Positions 24,505 through 33,451 of a stretch of DNA of 64,000 bases are shown piece by piece (positions within the stretch are counted from its first letter, which is position 1; each line of letters opens with the position of its first letter). The notes under the pieces are model-generated. The model was not told the origin of the DNA, made no database searches, and saw only the letters and a list, made by a program, of their open reading frames with translations. A program made the position numbers and the translations under genes. This DNA comes from Bacillota bacterium (GTDB taxonomy: Bacteria; Bacillota; Clostridia; Acetivibrionales; DSM-1351): contig JAEWCZ010000066.1 in assembly GCA_023390335.1 (NCBI GenBank), positions 186,001-250,000 of the forward strand, read 5' to 3'.

Positions 24505-25176
24505 ATGCAAACAGTTTTAACTTATTCTGTAAGGGTAGTATTAGTCTACTTTTTTACCTATTTATCAACGAGGATACTTACCAAAAAGGCAATCGCTCAG
24601 ATGACAGCCTATGAGATTGCAGGTCTTATGGTTATAGGAAATGTTGCAGCGGAACCACTGGTTGACAAGGTAATGGTGAAATCCGTATACGGAACAGGTT
24701 TGCTTATATTATTAATGTTAATAACATCAAGGATAGCCGTTATGGATAGGTTTACAAAAGTAATGGAGCATAGTGCCTCTATTGTTATAAATAACGGTCA
24801 AATCGATCTTAATGAAATAAAAAGGTTAAGTATAAGTCTTAATGAGCTTTTTGGGATGTTAAGACAGCAAGGGTTTGATCGGATTTCGGATATTCAGGCT
24901 GCTGTATTGGAACCAAACGGTACACTTTCTGTTTTTGCTAAGGCGGAAAATAAGCCTGTTACCAAAAGTGACTTGAATGTAACATCTTCTAATGAGCCAA
25001 TAAGTATGCCATTGATAATGAATGGAAGAATAGTCAGAGAAAATATTAAATACATTGGTAAAAATGAAGCGTGGCTTATAGAAGAATTGAAAAAGCAAGG
25101 TATAAAGGATTATGTACACGAAGTTTACCTTGTAGAGATGGACTCTTCATGGAAAATAAAAGTTTACGTAAAGTGA
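24505..25176 (+). CDS. DUF421 / YetF-family membrane protein (second copy)
   Basis: A 223-residue paralogue of the protein at 23271-23999: N-terminal membrane helices with YLSTRILTKKAIAQMTAYEIAGLMVIGNVAA, then a cytoplasmic domain containing AAVLEPNGTLSVFAKAENKPVT and AWLIEELKKQGI. The two proteins are clearly related but diverged, so the duplication is old. It starts with ATG after GTAGGAGAAAAAT and follows the DUF4363-like gene. Function is unknown. Confidence 0.85.
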   Translation: MQTVLTYSVRVVLVYFFTYLSTRILTKKAIAQMTAYEIAGLMVIGNVAAEPLVDKVMVKSVYGTGLLILLMLITSRIAVMDRFTKVMEHSASIVINNGQIDLNEIKRLSISLNELFGMLRQQGFDRISDIQAAVLEPNGTLSVFAKAENKPVTKSDLNVTSSNEPISMPLIMNGRIVRENIKYIGKNEAWLIEELKKQGIKDYVHEVYLVEMDSSWKIKVYVK

Positions 25177-25201
25177 TTTAGAAAAGTATTTTATAAACTT
25201 A

Positions 25202-25250
25202 TTGTTTTTAAATAATATTAAGTGGTATAATGTTATATTATACCACTTAA
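25202..25250 (+). promoter_or_regulatory. Promoter embedded in a perfect 14-bp inverted repeat
   Basis: TTAAGTGGTATAAT (25218-25231) and ATTATACCACTTAA (25237-25250) are perfect inverted copies with a 5-base spacer. The left arm contains the -10 box TATAAT (25226-25231), 18 bases from TTGTTT (25202-25207). A repressor dimer bound here would block the promoter of the Gfo/Idh/MocA gene. The RNA form would also be a strong 5' hairpin. Confidence 0.7.
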
Positions 25251-25271
25251 ATGTAGTGGAGGTAAGTAAAA

Positions 25272-26243
25272 TTGAGCATAAAATATGGAATAATAGGGTT
25301 AGGTGTTATAGCTCAAGTATTCGCAAAGGCTTTAAATGCTATCAATGGTGCAGAACTGACGGCAGTAGCTTCCAGTAACAGGGAAAGAGCTGAGTTATTC
25401 GCAAAAAATTTTAATTCAAAAAAAGTATGTAATAGTTATATAGAACTTATAAAGGATAAGGATGTAGATGTTGTATACGTTGCACTTACACATAATTTGC
25501 ATTATGAAATCGTAAAAATGTGTATTGAAAACGGCAAGGCTGTGATATGCGAAAAACCGCTTTTTACAAATAAAAAAGATGCAGAAGAACTGATTACTCT
25601 TTCTAGGGAAAAGAAAGTACTTTTGATGGAAGCTATGTGGACACGCTGTCTGCCTTCTTTTCAAAAGGCAAAAAAGTGGGTTGAAGAGGGCAGAATAGGT
25701 GATATAAGACTTATTGACGCAAAATTTTGCTTTAACTCACCTTATGACCCTAAGCACAGACTTTTTAATCCCGAACTTGCTGGAGGGAGTCTGTATGATG
25801 TAGGTGTATATGTTATAGAATTTACAACGGGGATTTTGGGAGAAAAGCCTGATAAGGTCAGTGGGTTTGCATCGAAAGCAGAGACCGGTGTAGATGATTT
25901 TGCGGTAATTAATATGAGCTTTAAATCAGGTGCGCTGGCAATGTTAAGCTGTGGAACCCGGGCTTACGTGAACAGGGATGCCGGAATATACGGAACAAAC
26001 GGAAGAATTATAGTGTATGAGTTTTTTAGTTCAAAAAAATGTGAGCTTTACGACAATAATAATAATCTGGTTGAATCTTTTGAAGATACCTGCCAGGATG
26101 GATTTATATATCAAATAAGGCATTTCAACGATTTATTTATGAACGGAATGCTTGAAAGTGAAATAATTCCTCTTGATGATACGTTGAATTGTGCCGATGT
26201 ATTTGATAAGCTGTTAAAACAGTGGGAAATTAATGTAGATTGA
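25272..26243 (+). CDS. Gfo/Idh/MocA-family oxidoreductase
   Basis: A 323-residue NAD(P)-dependent dehydrogenase. The Rossmann part begins KYGIIGLGVIAQVFAKAL, and the family's CEKPL motif follows at about residue 94-98. The C-terminal alpha/beta domain has GGSLYDVGVYVIEF, holding the Asp-x-x-x-Tyr type active-site pattern of trans-dihydrodiol / sugar dehydrogenases. Substrate is probably a sugar or cyclitol. The TTG start follows GTGGAGGTAAGTAAA. It is a single-gene unit controlled by the inverted repeat just upstream. Confidence 0.88.
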   Translation: MSIKYGIIGLGVIAQVFAKALNAINGAELTAVASSNRERAELFAKNFNSKKVCNSYIELIKDKDVDVVYVALTHNLHYEIVKMCIENGKAVICEKPLFTNKKDAEELITLSREKKVLLMEAMWTRCLPSFQKAKKWVEEGRIGDIRLIDAKFCFNSPYDPKHRLFNPELAGGSLYDVGVYVIEFTTGILGEKPDKVSGFASKAETGVDDFAVINMSFKSGALAMLSCGTRAYVNRDAGIYGTNGRIIVYEFFSSKKCELYDNNNNLVESFEDTCQDGFIYQIRHFNDLFMNGMLESEIIPLDDTLNCADVFDKLLKQWEINVD

Positions 26244-26340
26244 TAAAATAATTACTCCCCCCTCAAAAAGTTATTTTATGACGAATGAATATATTGCAGC
26301 GAAAATTGTCTGCATAATACATTTTACAGGGGGAATTCAA

Positions 26341-27108
26341 ATGAAAATTCAAAAAATATTGGTTGGGGCAATGGCTTTTACAATTCTTATGACATCTGCA
26401 GTAACACCAGGTGTGTTTGCCAACGGCAGTAATACACTGGGATCACATGTAACAGCCCAAAACGAAAATTCAAGTAACAAAGCTAACGACTTAAAAAGAG
26501 CCAGCCAACAAGAGTTAAAGGAACAAAAAAAGAAAGAAAGAGATGCAGAAAAGGCAGCCATCAGGGCATCTTATTCAGCAGATGAACTTGCTAAACTGAA
26601 AATTGCAGGGGATAAAATCAAGAAGAATAATAAAAATGTTACTGTATTGCCAGTAGAAAATATAATCGTTAAAGGTGCAAAAGTAAAATTTGATACACCT
26701 CCGGTTATAAAATCCGGTAGAACGCTTATTCCCGTAAAGGCATTAACAGAAGCATTCGGAGCTGAAGTTAAGTGGATTTCGGCCGAAAGAAAGGTTGTCA
26801 TTACAAAAGACAGTACTGAAATAATTCTAAAATTAGATAACAATAAGATATACGTCAACGGCGTTGAGTCAACGATTGATGTACCTGCATGTTCAATAAA
26901 CGGGAGAACTGTTGTACCAATAAAATTTATTGTTGAGAAAATGGGACTATTGGTAAAATGGGATAGTGATTCAAAGGTAGTTGAGATTGAAAAACCAACT
27001 CCAACTGTACCCGCACAACCAACAACACCTGCAGAACCAACAACACCGTCCGAGCCGACAACAACACAGACAGAGCCAATAACAGCACAGGGACAGGCAG
27101 CACAGTAA
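26341..27108 (+). CDS. Secreted protein with copper-amine-oxidase N-like domain
   Basis: A 255-residue exported protein: signal peptide to about residue 26 (MTSAVTPGVFANG), a Lys/Glu/Ala-rich helical region (about 50-90), a copper amine oxidase N-terminal-like domain (about 105-220) with two strand repeats, GRTLIPVKALTEAFGAEVKW and NGRTVVPIKFIVEKMGLLVKW, and a Pro/Thr tail of PTTPAEPTTPSEP type. These domains are common on clostridial cell-surface proteins and are not themselves copper enzymes; many bind the cell wall. The ATG at 26341 follows CAGGGGGAATTCAA; the open frame before it has no site. Confidence 0.82.
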   Translation: MKIQKILVGAMAFTILMTSAVTPGVFANGSNTLGSHVTAQNENSSNKANDLKRASQQELKEQKKKERDAEKAAIRASYSADELAKLKIAGDKIKKNNKNVTVLPVENIIVKGAKVKFDTPPVIKSGRTLIPVKALTEAFGAEVKWISAERKVVITKDSTEIILKLDNNKIYVNGVESTIDVPACSINGRTVVPIKFIVEKMGLLVKWDSDSKVVEIEKPTPTVPAQPTTPAEPTTPSEPTTTQTEPITAQGQAAQ

Positions 27109-27164
27109 AACAGCCGTATCAAATACGGAGTATTCTCTGTTATATCAAGGGGGAGATACATTAA

Positions 27165-27359
27165 TTGGATAGACAACAATTATATAACGATATGGAAACA
27201 TTAAGAGAAAAACTGAACCTAGAGCTGGAAAATTTTCAGGAAAATGGGGGCCTGAGTCTGGAGGTTTTAGATTTGAGCCAAAAACTTGATGAATTAATAG
27301 TAGAATATATGAAAATCGCAAAGTCCGACCCTAACACAGAGAGTAATGAAGTTGCCTGA
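27165..27359 (+). CDS. Spo0E-like aspartyl-phosphate phosphatase
   Basis: A 64-residue protein of the Spo0E family. The motif SQKLDELIVEY (about residues 44-54) matches the family's SxxLDxLI signature and forms the second helix of a two-helix hairpin; the Asp is needed for removing phosphate from Spo0A~P. It is expected to delay sporulation. The TTG start follows GGGGGAGAT. It may be co-transcribed with the preceding surface protein (56-base gap) and is closed by a good terminator. Confidence 0.88.
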   Translation: MDRQQLYNDMETLREKLNLELENFQENGGLSLEVLDLSQKLDELIVEYMKIAKSDPNTESNEVA

Positions 27360-27376
27360 AATATGAATAAATTTGC

Positions 27377-27430
27377 TTAAAAAACGGAACTTGTGGGAAT
27401 AGATCTTTTCTATCCACGGTTCCGTTTTAT
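27377..27430 (+). terminator. Intrinsic terminator after the Spo0E-like gene
   Basis: AAAACGGAAC pairs with GTTCCGTTTT, with an inner GTGG/CCAC pairing, then TATT. Confidence 0.8.
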
Positions 27431-27525
27431 TAATTATCAGCATGTAAAAAATTGTTAAGTATAGATGCAAAAGGATAGAAAATTAATGTTAATCACATAA
27501 TATATTCATAAGCATATAAATTATA

Positions 27526-27554
27526 TTGATTTTTGATATTTTTTTCTGTATAAT
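27526..27554 (+). promoter_or_regulatory. Promoter of the carboxynorspermidine operon
   Basis: TTGATT (27526-27531), 17-base spacer, TATAAT (27549-27554). Confidence 0.7.
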
Positions 27555-27599
27555 CACCGTGAAGTAATTAAGATATGGAAAACAGGAGGTATTGAAGAT

Positions 27600-28799
27600 A
27601 TGGGAAAGGCTTTGATAATCGGTGCGGGCGGTGTAGCAAGTGTTGTTATCCATAAATGCTGTCAGAACCCCGATGTATTTGAAGAAATATGTATAGCCAG
27701 CAGAACACTGGAAAAATGCGAGGCTATAAAAAATAAATTGGCAGGAAGTAAAACTAAAATTCAAACAGCACAGGTGGATGCTGATAATACTGATATGCTA
27801 ATCGAGCTTATCAATAAATTCAGGCCGGACATTGTTATAAATGTAGCACTACCATATCAGGATCTGACTATAATGGATGCATGCCTCGCAACAGGTGTAG
27901 ATTACCTCGATACTGCAAATTATGAGCCGCCTGAGATACCTAAGTTTGAATATAAATGGCAATGGGCTTATAGAGATAAATTTGAAAAGGCTGGAATAAC
28001 AGCACTTTTGGGAAGCGGTTTTGACCCAGGTGTAACAAGCGTATTCTGCGCATATGCCCAGAAACATTATTTTGATGAAATACATTATATAGATATAGTT
28101 GATGCAAATGCAGGAGATCATGGATACCCATTTGCTACTAACTTTAATCCTGAGATAAATATTCGTGAAATAACAGCAAAAGGAAGCTATTGGGAAAACG
28201 GAGATTGGGTTGAAACAGAACCCCTAGAATTAAAAAGGGTTTACGATCTACCTGAAATAGGACCAAAGGATGTTTATCTGCTGCACCACGAAGAAATTGA
28301 ATCTTTGGCATTGAATATAAAAGGTGTAAAGAGAATTCGTTTCTGGATGACTTTTTCAGAGAAATACCTAACACATTTGAGGGTGCTTGAAAACGTGGGT
28401 ATGACATCTATCGAACCTATTGATTTCGAAGGCCAGAAGATTATACCTTTGCATTTTCTGAAGGCTGTACTTCCTGACCCTGCTTCACTTGGGCCAAGGA
28501 CTAAGGGAAAAACAAATATCGGCTGTATTATACAGGGCATAAAGGATGGAAAGCCAAGAACATATTATGTATATAACGTATGTGTACATGAAGAATGTTA
28601 TGCAGAAGTAGGTTCACAGGCAATTTCCTATACAACAGGAGTTCCTGCAATGATAGGTGCAATGATGATACTCAAGGGAATCTGGAAAGGACCGGGTGTT
28701 TTCAATATAGAAGAATTTGATCCAGATCCGTTTATGGAAGAACTGAACAGATGCGGACTTCCTTGGAAAGAAAGCTTTTCACCAGAGCTTATCGACTAA
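27600..28799 (+). CDS. Carboxy(nor)spermidine dehydrogenase, saccharopine dehydrogenase family
   Basis: A 399-residue NAD(P)-dependent enzyme. It begins with the nucleotide site KALIIGAGGVASVVIHKC, and the LYS9-type fold is supported by LGSGFDPGVTSVFCAYAQKH and the C-terminal YTTGVPAMIGAMMIL. In this family the enzyme condenses aspartate semialdehyde with putrescine or diaminopropane to carboxyspermidine or carboxynorspermidine. The decarboxylase gene follows directly, which supports the polyamine role rather than lysine metabolism. The ATG follows AACAGGAGGTATTGAAGAT and a consensus promoter. Confidence 0.9.
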   Translation: MGKALIIGAGGVASVVIHKCCQNPDVFEEICIASRTLEKCEAIKNKLAGSKTKIQTAQVDADNTDMLIELINKFRPDIVINVALPYQDLTIMDACLATGVDYLDTANYEPPEIPKFEYKWQWAYRDKFEKAGITALLGSGFDPGVTSVFCAYAQKHYFDEIHYIDIVDANAGDHGYPFATNFNPEINIREITAKGSYWENGDWVETEPLELKRVYDLPEIGPKDVYLLHHEEIESLALNIKGVKRIRFWMTFSEKYLTHLRVLENVGMTSIEPIDFEGQKIIPLHFLKAVLPDPASLGPRTKGKTNIGCIIQGIKDGKPRTYYVYNVCVHEECYAEVGSQAISYTTGVPAMIGAMMILKGIWKGPGVFNIEEFDPDPFMEELNRCGLPWKESFSPELID

Positions 28800-28813
28800 T
28801 AAGGGTACAATAA

Positions 28814-28872
28814 GCAGCCGCTGCCAAATGCCAAAACTACTGAAATAGTTGGGCTGGTGGCGGCTGATTTAA
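28814..28872 (+). terminator. Hairpin between the dehydrogenase and decarboxylase genes
   Basis: CAGCCGCTGCCA pairs with TGGTGGCGGCTG with two central mismatches, followed by ATTTAACTTTC. The weak T tract suggests partial termination rather than a full stop, so the decarboxylase may still be read through. Confidence 0.5.
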
Positions 28873-28912
28873 CTTTCAATTAAAAAATTCGGCTCATGGA
28901 GGCTAATGAAAA

Positions 28913-30061
28913 TTGATTAATAATTTAGATATTGATATAAAAAGCTTGCCGACGCCATGTTACATAGTTGATGAGCGTCTTCTTATAAGGAATCTTGAAA
29001 TTCTGGATTCAGTTCAAAAGCGTACAGGTTGCAAAATACTTTTGGCACAAAAGGGTTTTTCAATGCATTCTGTATATCCGCTGGTTGGAAAATACCTGGC
29101 AGGTGTTACTTCAAGCTCTTTGTTTGAGGCGAGACTGGGTTACGAAAAAATGGGCAAAGAGGTTCATATTTACGCCCCTGCATATATAGAAGAAGAGTTC
29201 GACGACATAATGAAATACTGTGACCATATAGTATTCAATTCATTTCACCAATGGAATAAATATAAGGACAAGGTCAAATCATCAGATAAAAAAATAGGCT
29301 GCGGAATTCGTATAAACCCTGAGTATTCTGAATTGGAGCATCCAATATATGACCCATGCTATAAATTCTCAAGACTGGGAGTAACTCTTCCCAACTTCAA
29401 GCCAGAGGAACTTGACGGTATTGAAGGGCTCCATTTCCATACGATGTGCGAGCAAAATTCAGATACACTTGAGCGAACTATTAAAGTGGTTGATGAAAAA
29501 TTCGGAAGTTACATCAAGGATATGAAATGGCTGAATTTTGGCGGAGGCCATCACATAACAAGACCTGATTACGATATAGAAGCACTTGTACGCTCAATTA
29601 ATTACTTTCAGGATAAGTACGGGATTGCCGTATACTTAGAGCCCGGAGAAGCAGTTGCATTAAACACAGGCTATCTTGTAGCAAAGGTACTTGATACAGT
29701 AGAAAATGGAATGCATATTGCAATACTGGATACTTCGGCAGCTTGTCATATGCCTGATGTACTTGAAATGCCCTACAGGCCAAATATAATCGGTTCCGGC
29801 AAGCCGGATGAAAACCTGTTAACCTACAGGCTTGGAGGACATACCTGTCTTGCTGGGGATATTATTGGAGACTACTCCTTCAAGCAACCTTTGAAACCCG
29901 GCGACAGACTTGTTTTCTGTGATATGGCACATTATTCAATGGTTAAGAACAATACCTTCAACGGTGTAAACCTTCCTGCCATTGCACTCTACAGTGAAAA
30001 GGAAGGAATAAGGATAATTAAGCAGTTTGGGTATGAGGATTTTGAAGGTAGATTATCATAA
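28913..30061 (+). CDS. nspC: Carboxy(nor)spermidine decarboxylase
   Basis: A 382-residue PLP decarboxylase of the alanine-racemase fold. The PLP lysine is K47 in LLAQKGFS; LHFHTMCEQ and LNFGGGHHITRPDYD are family signatures, and YLEPGEAVALNTGYL forms the phosphate-side loop. It removes the carboxyl group from carboxyspermidine or carboxynorspermidine. The TTG start follows GGAGG by 10 bases. With SpeA it points to spermidine synthesis by the carboxyspermidine route rather than by S-adenosylmethionine decarboxylase. No agmatinase-type gene is visible in the window. Confidence 0.92.
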   Translation: MINNLDIDIKSLPTPCYIVDERLLIRNLEILDSVQKRTGCKILLAQKGFSMHSVYPLVGKYLAGVTSSSLFEARLGYEKMGKEVHIYAPAYIEEEFDDIMKYCDHIVFNSFHQWNKYKDKVKSSDKKIGCGIRINPEYSELEHPIYDPCYKFSRLGVTLPNFKPEELDGIEGLHFHTMCEQNSDTLERTIKVVDEKFGSYIKDMKWLNFGGGHHITRPDYDIEALVRSINYFQDKYGIAVYLEPGEAVALNTGYLVAKVLDTVENGMHIAILDTSAACHMPDVLEMPYRPNIIGSGKPDENLLTYRLGGHTCLAGDIIGDYSFKQPLKPGDRLVFCDMAHYSMVKNNTFNGVNLPAIALYSEKEGIRIIKQFGYEDFEGRLS

Positions 30062-30079
30062 ATTGATAGATGAAACTTG

Positions 30080-30138
30080 ATGCGGAAAGTGTATTTCGGA
30101 TTTGATATAAATCTGGGATACACTTTCCGCATTATTTT
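30080..30138 (+). terminator. Intrinsic terminator after nspC
   Basis: GATGCGGAAAGTGTAT pairs with ATACACTTTCCGCATT, followed by ATTTTTG. Confidence 0.85.
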
Positions 30139-30176
30139 TGCTAAATCATAGTATATGTATCTTATTCTACTCTATA

Positions 30177-30205
30177 TTGAAAATAAAGAAGGAATATAGT
30201 ATGAT
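30177..30205 (+). promoter_or_regulatory. Promoter of the SGNH-MBOAT operon
   Basis: TTGAAA (30177-30182), 17-base spacer, TATGAT (30200-30205). Confidence 0.6.
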
Positions 30206-30245
30206 ATGCAAAGGTTTGATAAAAATTACAAATAAAAGGTGAAGT

Positions 30246-31298
30246 ATGAAAATTCTAAGAAAAGCAATTGTATTTTTAATAATTTTTTTGATATCAACCG
30301 AGATTATTTTTGCATGTGCTTTCCCGGCAAGATATGTTTATAATCAAAGAATTAATTATGACGTATTCAAGGATAATGTTTATTCTATAGATTTAGCTGT
30401 TAAATCCATTAAAAAAATTATAACAAAAGAAAATATTAAGAATTATTACATATGTGTTGGTGATTCTGTCGGGTATGGCACACCATGTCCGCCAGATAAA
30501 ACCATTAGTAGTAACTTAAATGCTATTTCAAAAAAAGAAGGCAAAGATATTAGGTTTTTTAATTTAGCATTACCGTCAACTATGTTTGGGGATTTTTACA
30601 CAGTTTTGCTTTTACTTCAAAAGTATGATGTTTCAACAGATAATGTTATTTTGAATTTTTCTTATTGGGAGATAAATGCAAAGACTCCAACTTACTGGTT
30701 TAACCATTATTTAAAGGAATTGGATAATAGTAGCTATAAAGAATTGGTGGATTCAGGTGCAATAAAAGAAGATTCACTTTGGAAAAACATCAAAGCAGAG
30801 ATATATCATTTTGCCAATAAAAATATTGGAATTATTGGAAATAGCGGGTATGTAACAAATAAAATAAAATCAACAACAAATAACTTACTAAAAGAATCTA
30901 AACCTGCTTTGTGTGTGTGGAGTTCAAAGGCAGATTTGAAAAATACTATGTCTAAACCCGAAAATAGCTGGTATTTTTCTGATAAGAAGTTCAATCTGAC
31001 AGAAACCGGTATACAAATTTATTTTATTAATAAGATTCTAGAGTTGCAAAAGGATAAAAATATTATATTTGTATTAAACGCATCCAATAACCAACTGCTT
31101 AAAGATCAAACGTCGAAACAGGGCTATAAGGATAACATTGATTCTATAGAAAAGCTTTTTAACGATAAGAATGCAAAATTTATAAATTACAATAATAAAG
31201 TTGATTATAAACTTTTTTCAGATCATGTACACCTACTGCCCGAAGGATATTCTTTTATCGCACAAGATTTATGGAATAAAATTGATAAGGAGATATAG
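30246..31298 (+). CDS. Membrane-anchored SGNH-like O-acetylation accessory protein
   Basis: A 350-residue protein with one N-terminal membrane helix or signal anchor (about 7-26) and an extracytoplasmic SGNH/GDSL-like domain. The nucleophile motif is CVGDSVGYG with S74, and the Asp-x-x-His pair appears near the end in SDHVHLLPEGYSF (about 325-337). It stands 2 bases before an AlgI-type MBOAT gene. In such pairs the MBOAT protein brings an acetyl group across the membrane and the SGNH partner transfers it to a surface polymer. The polymer here is unknown. The start follows AAAAGGTGAAGT. Confidence 0.75.
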   Translation: MKILRKAIVFLIIFLISTEIIFACAFPARYVYNQRINYDVFKDNVYSIDLAVKSIKKIITKENIKNYYICVGDSVGYGTPCPPDKTISSNLNAISKKEGKDIRFFNLALPSTMFGDFYTVLLLLQKYDVSTDNVILNFSYWEINAKTPTYWFNHYLKELDNSSYKELVDSGAIKEDSLWKNIKAEIYHFANKNIGIIGNSGYVTNKIKSTTNNLLKESKPALCVWSSKADLKNTMSKPENSWYFSDKKFNLTETGIQIYFINKILELQKDKNIIFVLNASNNQLLKDQTSKQGYKDNIDSIEKLFNDKNAKFINYNNKVDYKLFSDHVHLLPEGYSFIAQDLWNKIDKEI

Positions 31299-31300
31299 AA

Positions 31301-32743
31301 ATGCTATTTAATTCACTCGAATTTTTAATATTCTTTCCTGTAGTTACAGTGTTGTACTTTTTATTACCACACAAAATACGTTGGTTTTTGCTTTTAATTA
31401 GCAGCTGTATCTTTTATATGGCATTTGTCCCCAAATACATATTGATATTAGGAGTAACAATAGTTGTCGATTACTTTGCGGGGATAATTATTTCGAGGAT
31501 GCAAGGTTACAACAAGAGAATATTTCTTATAGTAAGCCTAATTACAAATATAGGGTTGTTATTTGTTTTTAAATATTTTAACTTCTTTAATGAAAATATA
31601 AAGCATTTGGCTGACTTATTAAATTGGAATTATCCAATAGCAAGTCTTTCAATTATATTACCTATAGGTCTTTCATTCCACACCTTCCAGAGTATGAGTT
31701 ATATAATAGAGGTATATAGGGGTAAACAACAGCCTGAGAAGCATTTTGGAATTTATGCGTTATATGTTATGTACTATCCACAGTTAGTTGCAGGACCAAT
31801 TGAAAGACCTCAAAACATGCTGTGGCAATTTCATAAAGAATATAAATTTGATGCTCAGAGAGTTTCTGATGGATTAAAGCTTATGGCATGGGGATTATTC
31901 AAGAAAGTAGTAATAGCAGATAATCTGGCTTTGGTGGTAAATAGTGTTTATGGAAATCCAACAGCAGTAAACGGATTTTCCTTAGTAATTGCAACCTATT
32001 TCTTTGCTTTTCAAATATTCTGTGACTTCTCAGGATATACAGATATTGCGCGTGGAGCTTCAAGAGTGATGGGAATTGAATTGATGCAGAATTTTAAAAG
32101 ACCGTATTTCTCTAAGACAATATCTGAATTTTGGAGGAGATGGCATATATCACTGTCAAGCTGGTTTACTGATTATGTGTATATTCCTTTGGGTGGGAAC
32201 AGATGTGCCAAATGGAAATGGTTTCGGAATACTATGATAGTATTTCTTCTTAGTGGACTCTGGCATGGAGCCAACTGGACGTATGTCATTTGGGGTGGAT
32301 TGAATGGTTTCTACTTAGTATTTGCAATAATTAGTAAGGAATTAAGAGGTAAAATTACAAAATGGACAGGTATTGGTAAATTCCCTAATATAAACAAGAT
32401 GGTTAAAGTATTTTGTACATTTAATTTGATATGCTTTTCATGGGTATTCTTTAGAGCCAGTTCGTTTACACAGGCCATAACAATTATTAAAAGAATTTTT
32501 ATGGATTTCAGCCTAAAAATTGATATAGGTAGAGCAGGCGTTTCCAGATACCAACTGGTATTGTGCTGTGGAGTAATTGCTTTTTTACTGGCAGTTCAGT
32601 TGCTTCAACGAAATAGGAAAATTGTCAATGAGTTAAATACTCGACATGTTGCATTCAGGTGGGTTATATACTATTCGGCATTAATTCTTATTATTATATT
32701 TGGAGTTTTTAATACTAATTCTTTTATTTATTTTCAGTTCTAA
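31301..32743 (+). CDS. MBOAT-family O-acyltransferase (AlgI/DltB-type)
   Basis: A 480-residue membrane protein with about ten to twelve helices. The MBOAT active-site residues are H282 in EFWRRWHISLSSWF and H322 in LLSGLWHGANWTYV, both conserved in AlgI and PatA. It also has YYPQLVAGPIERP, another family signature. It should pass acetyl groups from the cytoplasm to the outside for modification of a cell-wall or exopolysaccharide. It is co-transcribed with the SGNH partner (2-base gap). No alginate genes are near, so AlgI in the strict sense is not implied. Confidence 0.92.
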   Translation: MLFNSLEFLIFFPVVTVLYFLLPHKIRWFLLLISSCIFYMAFVPKYILILGVTIVVDYFAGIIISRMQGYNKRIFLIVSLITNIGLLFVFKYFNFFNENIKHLADLLNWNYPIASLSIILPIGLSFHTFQSMSYIIEVYRGKQQPEKHFGIYALYVMYYPQLVAGPIERPQNMLWQFHKEYKFDAQRVSDGLKLMAWGLFKKVVIADNLALVVNSVYGNPTAVNGFSLVIATYFFAFQIFCDFSGYTDIARGASRVMGIELMQNFKRPYFSKTISEFWRRWHISLSSWFTDYVYIPLGGNRCAKWKWFRNTMIVFLLSGLWHGANWTYVIWGGLNGFYLVFAIISKELRGKITKWTGIGKFPNINKMVKVFCTFNLICFSWVFFRASSFTQAITIIKRIFMDFSLKIDIGRAGVSRYQLVLCCGVIAFLLAVQLLQRNRKIVNELNTRHVAFRWVIYYSALILIIIFGVFNTNSFIYFQF

Positions 32744-32978
32744 CTTGTATTAAAAGAAAGGGTAATCACTATTCTGGTGCTACATGTACCACAGTAAGGC
32801 GGTCTGATACAGAACCGCAAAAAAGATACGATATCATGAAAAAAAGTAGTAATAAAGATGACTATGGTACAATAACAGAACAAATTAATTAAAGATCAAA
32901 AGGTTTAGAGTAACTTTGCTTTAAGCCTTCATGCTTGTTTTTTGTACTAATATTGAGGGAGCAAAGAGGAATAGTTGT

Positions 32979-33347
32979 ATGAAGATAAATTTGAAATTTT
33001 TATTTGCTTTTTTGATTTTACTTGCAACAGAAATATTTATTGGAGTTTATTTACATGATAATATTATAAGATCATACGTAGGAGATGTTCTTGTAGTTAT
33101 TTTAATGTACACTTTTATTAGAGGAATTACAAAAAAATATATAAAGTATTTACCTATATATTTGTTTGTTTTTGCAACAATTGTTGAATTGGCTCAATAT
33201 TATAATATTGTAAATATTCTGAACCTTCAAGATAAAAAAGTAATCTCAACAATTATTGGAACTTCATTTGATATAAAAGACGTTTTTTGCTATCTGATTG
33301 GGACTATAACTATAATTATATGGGAAAGTATTAAGAATGGTAAATAA
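32979..33347 (+). CDS. DUF2809-family membrane protein
   Basis: A 122-residue protein with four membrane helices; YVGDVLVVILMYTFIRG and ATIVELAQYYN are typical of the DUF2809 family, and SFDIKDVFCYLIGTI closes it. Function is unknown; similar genes occur next to VanZ-like and cell-envelope genes. The ATG at 32979 is chosen for the AGAGGAATAG site; the open frame begins upstream at 32931 without one. The 235 bases before it hold only a small hairpin (32799-32818) followed by an A run and no gene that I can see. Confidence 0.78.
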   Translation: MKINLKFLFAFLILLATEIFIGVYLHDNIIRSYVGDVLVVILMYTFIRGITKKYIKYLPIYLFVFATIVELAQYYNIVNILNLQDKKVISTIIGTSFDIKDVFCYLIGTITIIIWESIKNGK

Positions 33348-33451
33348 CAAGAAAAATCCATTATTGTAGTATTCAATACTATTAACTTATAGTAACAAAA
33401 TTATATAAAAGTTACAATTTTATATGAAGAAGTAAGTTTTATAAATTAAAA

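Noticed and set aside
26341..27108. Copper amine oxidase enzyme
   Set aside because: Only the N-terminal-like domain is present, without the catalytic topaquinone domain; it is a surface or wall-binding module.
32799..32818. Small hairpin GCGGTCTG / CAGAACCGC before the DUF2809 gene
   Set aside because: Short stem followed by A residues; no riboswitch class or regulator can be supported.
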